From the NCBI GenBank assembly GCA_031262705.1, contig JAISHD010000057.1:1-33832 (forward strand): a stretch of 33,832 nt of DNA, given 5' to 3'. The notes beneath the pieces were generated by a model, which saw nothing but the letters and a program-made list of their open reading frames with translations, did not search any database and was not told where the DNA came from. This DNA comes from Methanocalculaceae archaeon. GTDB taxonomy: Archaea > Halobacteriota > Methanomicrobia > Methanomicrobiales > Methanocorpusculaceae. A program made the position numbers and the translations under genes. Shown here piece by piece: positions 29,884 to 33,832 of the stretch (its first letter is position 1; each line of letters begins with the position of its first letter).

Positions 29884-30495
29884 ATGGACTTTTCCGCGTT
29901 TCTTGCAGAAACTCCTTTCGTTGACCACCGCGACCCCGGCATACAAAAATGTGCAGCCGGTCTGTTTTCCGGTGCGGAACATGATCAGGATCGGGTGGAA
30001 GCGGCGTATGTGTTTGTGCGGGATTGTATCCCGCACACCTTTGATATCGGCGCGGATATTGTGCCGACAACCGCATCGGAGGTTCTCCGCTGCGGGACAG
30101 GCATCTGTCACACAAAGGCGCTTCTTCTTGCTGCACTTCTGCGGTCGGTAAAAATCCCTGCGGGATTCTGCTATCAGCGTGTAACGCTTGCCGATGATGA
30201 TGCGGAAGGTTACTGTCTGCACTGTTTCAATGCAGTGTTTCTTGCGGGACGCTGGATCTATCTTGATGCACGGGGGAACACCAACGGGAAGAATGCACAG
30301 TTTTCCCCCGATGGGCCGAAACTCGCGTATCCGAGCCTGCCCGGGTACGAGGAGTGCTTCTTTTCCGGAATCTATGCAGCGCCGCATGCGGCAACGATGG
30401 CAGTTCTCGAAAAAGCAGAGACACTGCAGGATATTCTGGACGGGATGTATGACACCATCACAGATGTTCCGGATATTTCGGAGAATGGATTATGA
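29884..30495 (+). CDS. Transglutaminase-like (papain-fold) protein
   Basis: Cys region CGTGICHTKALLLAALLRSVKIPAGFCYQ, His region HCFNAVFLAGRWIYLDARGN; starts directly after the VOC stop. Confidence 0.87.
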   Translation: MDFSAFLAETPFVDHRDPGIQKCAAGLFSGAEHDQDRVEAAYVFVRDCIPHTFDIGADIVPTTASEVLRCGTGICHTKALLLAALLRSVKIPAGFCYQRVTLADDDAEGYCLHCFNAVFLAGRWIYLDARGNTNGKNAQFSPDGPKLAYPSLPGYEECFFSGIYAAPHAATMAVLEKAETLQDILDGMYDTITDVPDISENGL

Positions 30496-30900
30496 TGCAG
30501 ATCACAGGCGATGAAATGTACCAAAATTATCGGAAGAGCTTGCAACGACATATACACATGAGGAGTTGATTCTGCTGATTGAACAACCGTTCTGGGAAAA
30601 ATTGTACGCTGACACCAGCGCATCGGCATTTTCCAAACGACCGTCATCCGACGTGAAAGAATTTTACTCCATGTTTCCGGAGAATGCACGTATTCTTGAT
30701 GTTGGTTGCGGAGAAGGGCGCAACGCGATTTTTCTTGCACGCACCGGTACAATGGTTGACGCTTTTGATATTTCTGAAAACGGCATACAAAAAGCAAAGA
30801 GCATTTACCGAAGGAACATTTTTTGACAGTCATCCGGGAAACGAGACAACACATCAGCATGCCTACGAAAAAGTTGTCGCAAAACGAAAAAAAAATGAGG
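30492..30900 (+). pseudogene. Remnant of TehB-like SAM methyltransferase
   Basis: Motif I ARILDVGCGEGRNAIFLARTG...VDAFDISENGIQKAKS ends abruptly; C-terminal remnant DSHPGNETTHQHAYEKVVAKRKK in another frame about 10 codons later; 5' end also needs a frameshift to reach the coupled ATG at 30492. Confidence 0.75.
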
Positions 30901-30921
30901 GGCACGTTTTCAGAAAAAAAA

Positions 30922-31908
30922 TTATTTTTTGCCGGAAACTATCCGTCGGACGTCACCACCGATCTGTTCCAGCTCGCACTCCTTCTCACGCCGCACGAGT
31001 GATGTGTACTGCGGACGGTTCACCTGATTTTCCAAGAGCCACTCGCGGGCGAACGTCCCGGACTGGATCTCGCCGAGAATCTCCTGCATTGCAGCACGTA
31101 CTTCCGGACCGATCACCCGGGGGCCGCGGGTCAGCCCGCCGTATCCGGCAGTCTTCGACACCGAGTCGTGCATCTTCGTAAACCCTCCCTCATAGAGCAG
31201 ATCAACGACCAGTTTCAGTTCATGCATGCACTCGTAGTATGCCATCTCCGGTTCGTAGCCTGCCGCGACCAAGGTATCGTATGCCGCTTTCATGAGATTT
31301 ACAACGCCGCCGCAGATCACCGTCTGCTCGCCGAACAGATCCGTCTCGGTCTCATCCGCAAAGGTTGATTCCATGATTACGGAACGGGCAGAACCGATAC
31401 CTTTCGCAAAGGCAAGAGCCGTCTGTTTTGCAGAACCGGTCACATCCTGATGCACGGCAACGAGCGAAGCAACACCCGAACCTTCGAGGAACAGTCTTCT
31501 GACCTGCGGGCCGACACCCTTTGGTGCAACCATGACGACATCCACATTCGGCGGCGGGACGATCTGACCGTAATGAATGTTGAAACCGTGGGCAAACACA
31601 ATTGTCTGACCGTCATGCAGCCAGGGAAGCATATCGCGGCGGAATATCTCCGCGGCCGACTCGTCCGGCACCAGCATCGCAAGAACATCCGCTTCGCGAA
31701 CAGCGTCTGTAACCGGCATTACAGGAAAACCATCGAGACTTGCCGCCTCAAAACTCCGTCCGGGACGAACACCTACGATCACCGCAAGGCCGCTGTCCCG
31801 CAGATTTGTCGCTTGGGCACGTCCCTGAGAGCCGTATCCGATCACCGCCACTGTTTTATCGGCAATCCCCAACCAGTCAACGTCAGCATCATAATATTTT
31901 TTCAGCAT
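30922..31908 (-). CDS. ilvC: Ketol-acid reductoisomerase
   Basis: KTVAVIGYGSQGRAQATNLRDSG, VAPKGVGPQVRRLF, FADETETDLFGEQTVICGG, YECMHELKLVVDLLYEGG. ATG at 31908 (MLKKYYDADVDW). Confidence 0.95.
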   Translation of the reverse strand: MLKKYYDADVDWLGIADKTVAVIGYGSQGRAQATNLRDSGLAVIVGVRPGRSFEAASLDGFPVMPVTDAVREADVLAMLVPDESAAEIFRRDMLPWLHDGQTIVFAHGFNIHYGQIVPPPNVDVVMVAPKGVGPQVRRLFLEGSGVASLVAVHQDVTGSAKQTALAFAKGIGSARSVIMESTFADETETDLFGEQTVICGGVVNLMKAAYDTLVAAGYEPEMAYYECMHELKLVVDLLYEGGFTKMHDSVSKTAGYGGLTRGPRVIGPEVRAAMQEILGEIQSGTFAREWLLENQVNRPQYTSLVRREKECELEQIGGDVRRIVSGKK

Positions 31909-31937
31909 GCGTGTCAGTGATAGATAGGCCCGGACAC

Positions 31938-31952
31938 ATATAAAATTATATA
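31938..31952. promoter_or_regulatory. AT-rich near-palindromic TATA element in the divergent ilvC/mptA region
   Basis: atataaaattatata; correct distance for ilvC promoter (about 30-44 bp before its ATG). Confidence 0.5.
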
Positions 31953-32038
31953 CCGTTGGGGAAATACACATAGATGCACGTTACCCTGTCGGTTTTTCCT
32001 GTGAAATTTTCCGGCAGAATAACGAAGGATACAGTATA

Positions 32039-32974
32039 ATGTCATTACCAGATGTGCAGTCCACTGCTCCTGACGTACGAATCAGCCTGACCCGTGTCGG
32101 CGTGAAAAATGTCAAGAAGCTCGTTGAAGTTGGACGGCCCGGCAAAGTACGCCCGGCAATTTTCATCTCCGACTTCGATGTCTTTGTCGATCTCCCCAGC
32201 AGCCTGAAAGGCGCAAACCTTTCCCGTAACTTTGAGGTGATCGACGAGGTGCTGCAACAGGCAACCTCCGGCGATGTCCGTGGTATTGAAGATGTGTGTG
32301 GTATCGTCTCCCGAAAACTGCTCGACCATCATGAGTATGCAGACAGAACTGAAGTGTTCATGTGCAGTTTCTATATGATCAACCGCGACACTCCGGTCTC
32401 ACAGACATCGTGTCAGGAAGTGGTGAACGTCTATGCTCATGCAATCGCCCAGAGAACCGAAGGTGAACCAATCGTCCGCAAGAGTGTCGGGGCAGAAGTT
32501 ACCGGCATCACCGCATGCCCGTGCGCCCAGAACATCATGAAGGATCACGCAATGCATGTGATGCAGAAACTCGAGATCCCTGAAGGCAAGATTGACACAT
32601 TCTTCAAGGAAGTTCCTATGGCAAGCCATAACCAGCGCGGTCGCGGATTCCTCTGTGTGGAAACCGACGACGATATCATTGTTCCGCTGGAACAGATCGT
32701 CAACGTCCTCAAGGAGTCCATGAGCGCAAAGATCTACGAACTTCTCAAACGCGGCGACGAGAGTTATGTCGTTATGGCGGCACACAAGAATGCACGGTTT
32801 GTGGAGGACTGTGTCCGTGAAATGGCACGCCAGGTCGTAAATACCTTTACGTATCTCCCGGGCGATACCCATATCACCATCCACCAGACAAATGAGGAAA
32901 GTATTCACCAGCATGATGCCTATGCGGAACGGAAAGCAACGCTTGCCGAACTGCGTGAAGAACTGAATGCATAA
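32039..32974 (+). CDS. mptA: GTP cyclohydrolase MptA (type IV, archaeal)
   Basis: LPDVQSTAPDVRISLTRVGVKNVKKLVEV, FDVFVDLPSSLKGANLSRNFEVIDEV, GITACPCAQ, ASHNQRGRGFLCVE motifs. Confidence 0.95.
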   Translation: MSLPDVQSTAPDVRISLTRVGVKNVKKLVEVGRPGKVRPAIFISDFDVFVDLPSSLKGANLSRNFEVIDEVLQQATSGDVRGIEDVCGIVSRKLLDHHEYADRTEVFMCSFYMINRDTPVSQTSCQEVVNVYAHAIAQRTEGEPIVRKSVGAEVTGITACPCAQNIMKDHAMHVMQKLEIPEGKIDTFFKEVPMASHNQRGRGFLCVETDDDIIVPLEQIVNVLKESMSAKIYELLKRGDESYVVMAAHKNARFVEDCVREMARQVVNTFTYLPGDTHITIHQTNEESIHQHDAYAERKATLAELREELNA

Positions 32975-33086
32975 TACATCCCATACACTTTTTCTCGGGT
33001 TTAATGAAGATTATCCGAATAATCATCGGAATTTCCCGGAGCGCATAAATAATTCTCGATAGTGCCAAAAAAATACAACATGTTCT

Positions 33087-33120
33087 TCAAAAAACGAAGG
33101 CAAAATTAACGTTTTTTTGA
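33087..33120. terminator. T-rich inverted repeat downstream of mptA
   Basis: TCAAAAAACG (33087-33096) / CGTTTTTTTGA (33110-33120), 13-nt loop. Confidence 0.5.
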
Positions 33121-33123
33121 TTT

Positions 33124-33153
33124 AAGTAGCACGAAATTCAACAAAAGTAGCAC
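33124..33153. repeat. Direct repeat AAGTAGCAC x2 upstream of frhA
   Basis: Exact 9-mers at 33124-33132 and 33145-33153, 21 bp start to start. Confidence 0.75.
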
Positions 33154-33240
33154 TTCCGACTATTTCAACAGAGCCGGGTAAGACCAATTGGAAACACACC
33201 TAAAATGCCTGATTATTCCCTGTCCAAAAGAGAGGAAATC

Positions 33241-33354
33241 TTTAATAAATCCTAGGCAAGAAAGTTAAGATAACGTACTTCGGTACGTGTCATTAACCCA
33301 AAAGGACAATGGTAATTTTCCTGTATAGCTAATCGAACAACCTAAATATTTAGG
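33241..33354 (+). promoter_or_regulatory. Predicted frhA promoter and structured leader
   Basis: TATA-like TTTAATAAAT (33241-33250), ACGTAC-TTCG-GTACGT hairpin (33273-33288), palindrome CCTAAATATTTAGG (33341-33354) adjoining SD GGATGAGG. Confidence 0.55.
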
Positions 33355-33368
33355 ATGAGGCGATAACA

Positions 33369-33832
33369 TTGTCGAAAGTAGTAGAAATTTCCCCGACCAC
33401 CAGACATGAGGGTCACTCCAAGCTCGTTTTAAAAGTAAACGATGAAGGAATCATTGAGCGCGGAGACTGGCTTTCCATCACACCGGTTCGTGGAGTAGAA
33501 AAGCTTGCCATCGGTAAGACCTATGAGCAGGTTCCCAAGATCGCTTCCCGTGTGTGTGGTATCTGTCCGATTGCCCACACTCTTGCCGCAACAGAGGCAA
33601 TGGAAGCATCAATGGGTGTAGAGATCCCAGACGACGCATATCTTCTGCGTATTATTCTCCAGTGTGCAAATAGACTGCACTCCCATGCACTGCATGACAT
33701 TCTTGCACTGCCGGATATGTACCTGCCGGGCACTGACTCGAAGATCAATCCGTTCTCCCCCGAGGAGCCAGTCAGATCCGTTGCAAAGCGTATCCAGACT
33801 CTGCGTATGATCGGCCAGACCATCGGTGAGAT
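33369..33832 (+). CDS. frhA: Coenzyme F420-reducing [NiFe] hydrogenase, alpha subunit (runs off right edge)
   Basis: TTG start; MSKVVEISPTTRHEGHSKLVLKVNDEGIIERGDWLSITPVRGVEKLAIGKTYEQVPKIASRVCGICPIAHTLAATEAMEASMG; RxCGxC motif. Confidence 0.92.
   Translation, partial: MSKVVEISPTTRHEGHSKLVLKVNDEGIIERGDWLSITPVRGVEKLAIGKTYEQVPKIASRVCGICPIAHTLAATEAMEASMGVEIPDDAYLLRIILQCANRLHSHALHDILALPDMYLPGTDSKINPFSPEEPVRSVAKRIQTLRMIGQTIGE

Noticed and set aside
1-33832. CRISPR arrays, tRNAs, rRNAs, transposases or defence systems
   Set aside because: No regularly spaced repeats, cloverleaf sequences, transposase or known defence domains recognised by reading; not excluded by a computational scan.

Overview
This looks like ordinary archaeal methanogen chromosome. 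Gene content suggests Methanomicrobiales, possibly a Methanocorpusculum-like organism; that is inference from content, not a database hit. Left to right: partial rubrerythrin (-); radC; short archaeal-type purA; a Trm112-like zinc-ribbon ORF missing from the ORF track; a 2-TM protein; cbiB/cobD; two tandem Cache-domain lipoprotein genes, the first frameshifted at a TA repeat; birA (-); a coiled-coil/TM protein (-); a four-gene pyruvate/2-oxoacid:ferredoxin oxidoreductase operon in order beta-alpha-gamma-delta; an RHH regulator (-); a TylF-like methyltransferase in an AT-rich patch; aspS; then a minus-strand block of polC (PolD large subunit), HEAT-repeat protein, MscS, DUF432-like, SPFH/stomatin and NfeD. 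These are followed by pepD; a condensation/acyltransferase-like gene broken by an in-frame TAA; nhaC-like (-); a SAM methyltransferase (-); recQ (-); VOC/glyoxalase, transglutaminase-like and a decayed TehB-like methyltransferase remnant; ilvC (-); mptA; and the 5' part of frhA running off the right edge. I saw no tRNA, rRNA, CRISPR array or transposase. The features most worth a second look are: three disrupted genes with readable lesions; a ~35-bp hairpin element between aspS and polC; a structured frhA upstream/leader region (spaced direct repeats, UUCG hairpin, palindrome at the SD); overlapping alternative hairpins after the por operon; the output-less Cache lipoproteins; and the MscS-DUF432-SPFH-NfeD membrane-gene block. 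I found no clear evidence of a wholly new defence or mobile system.
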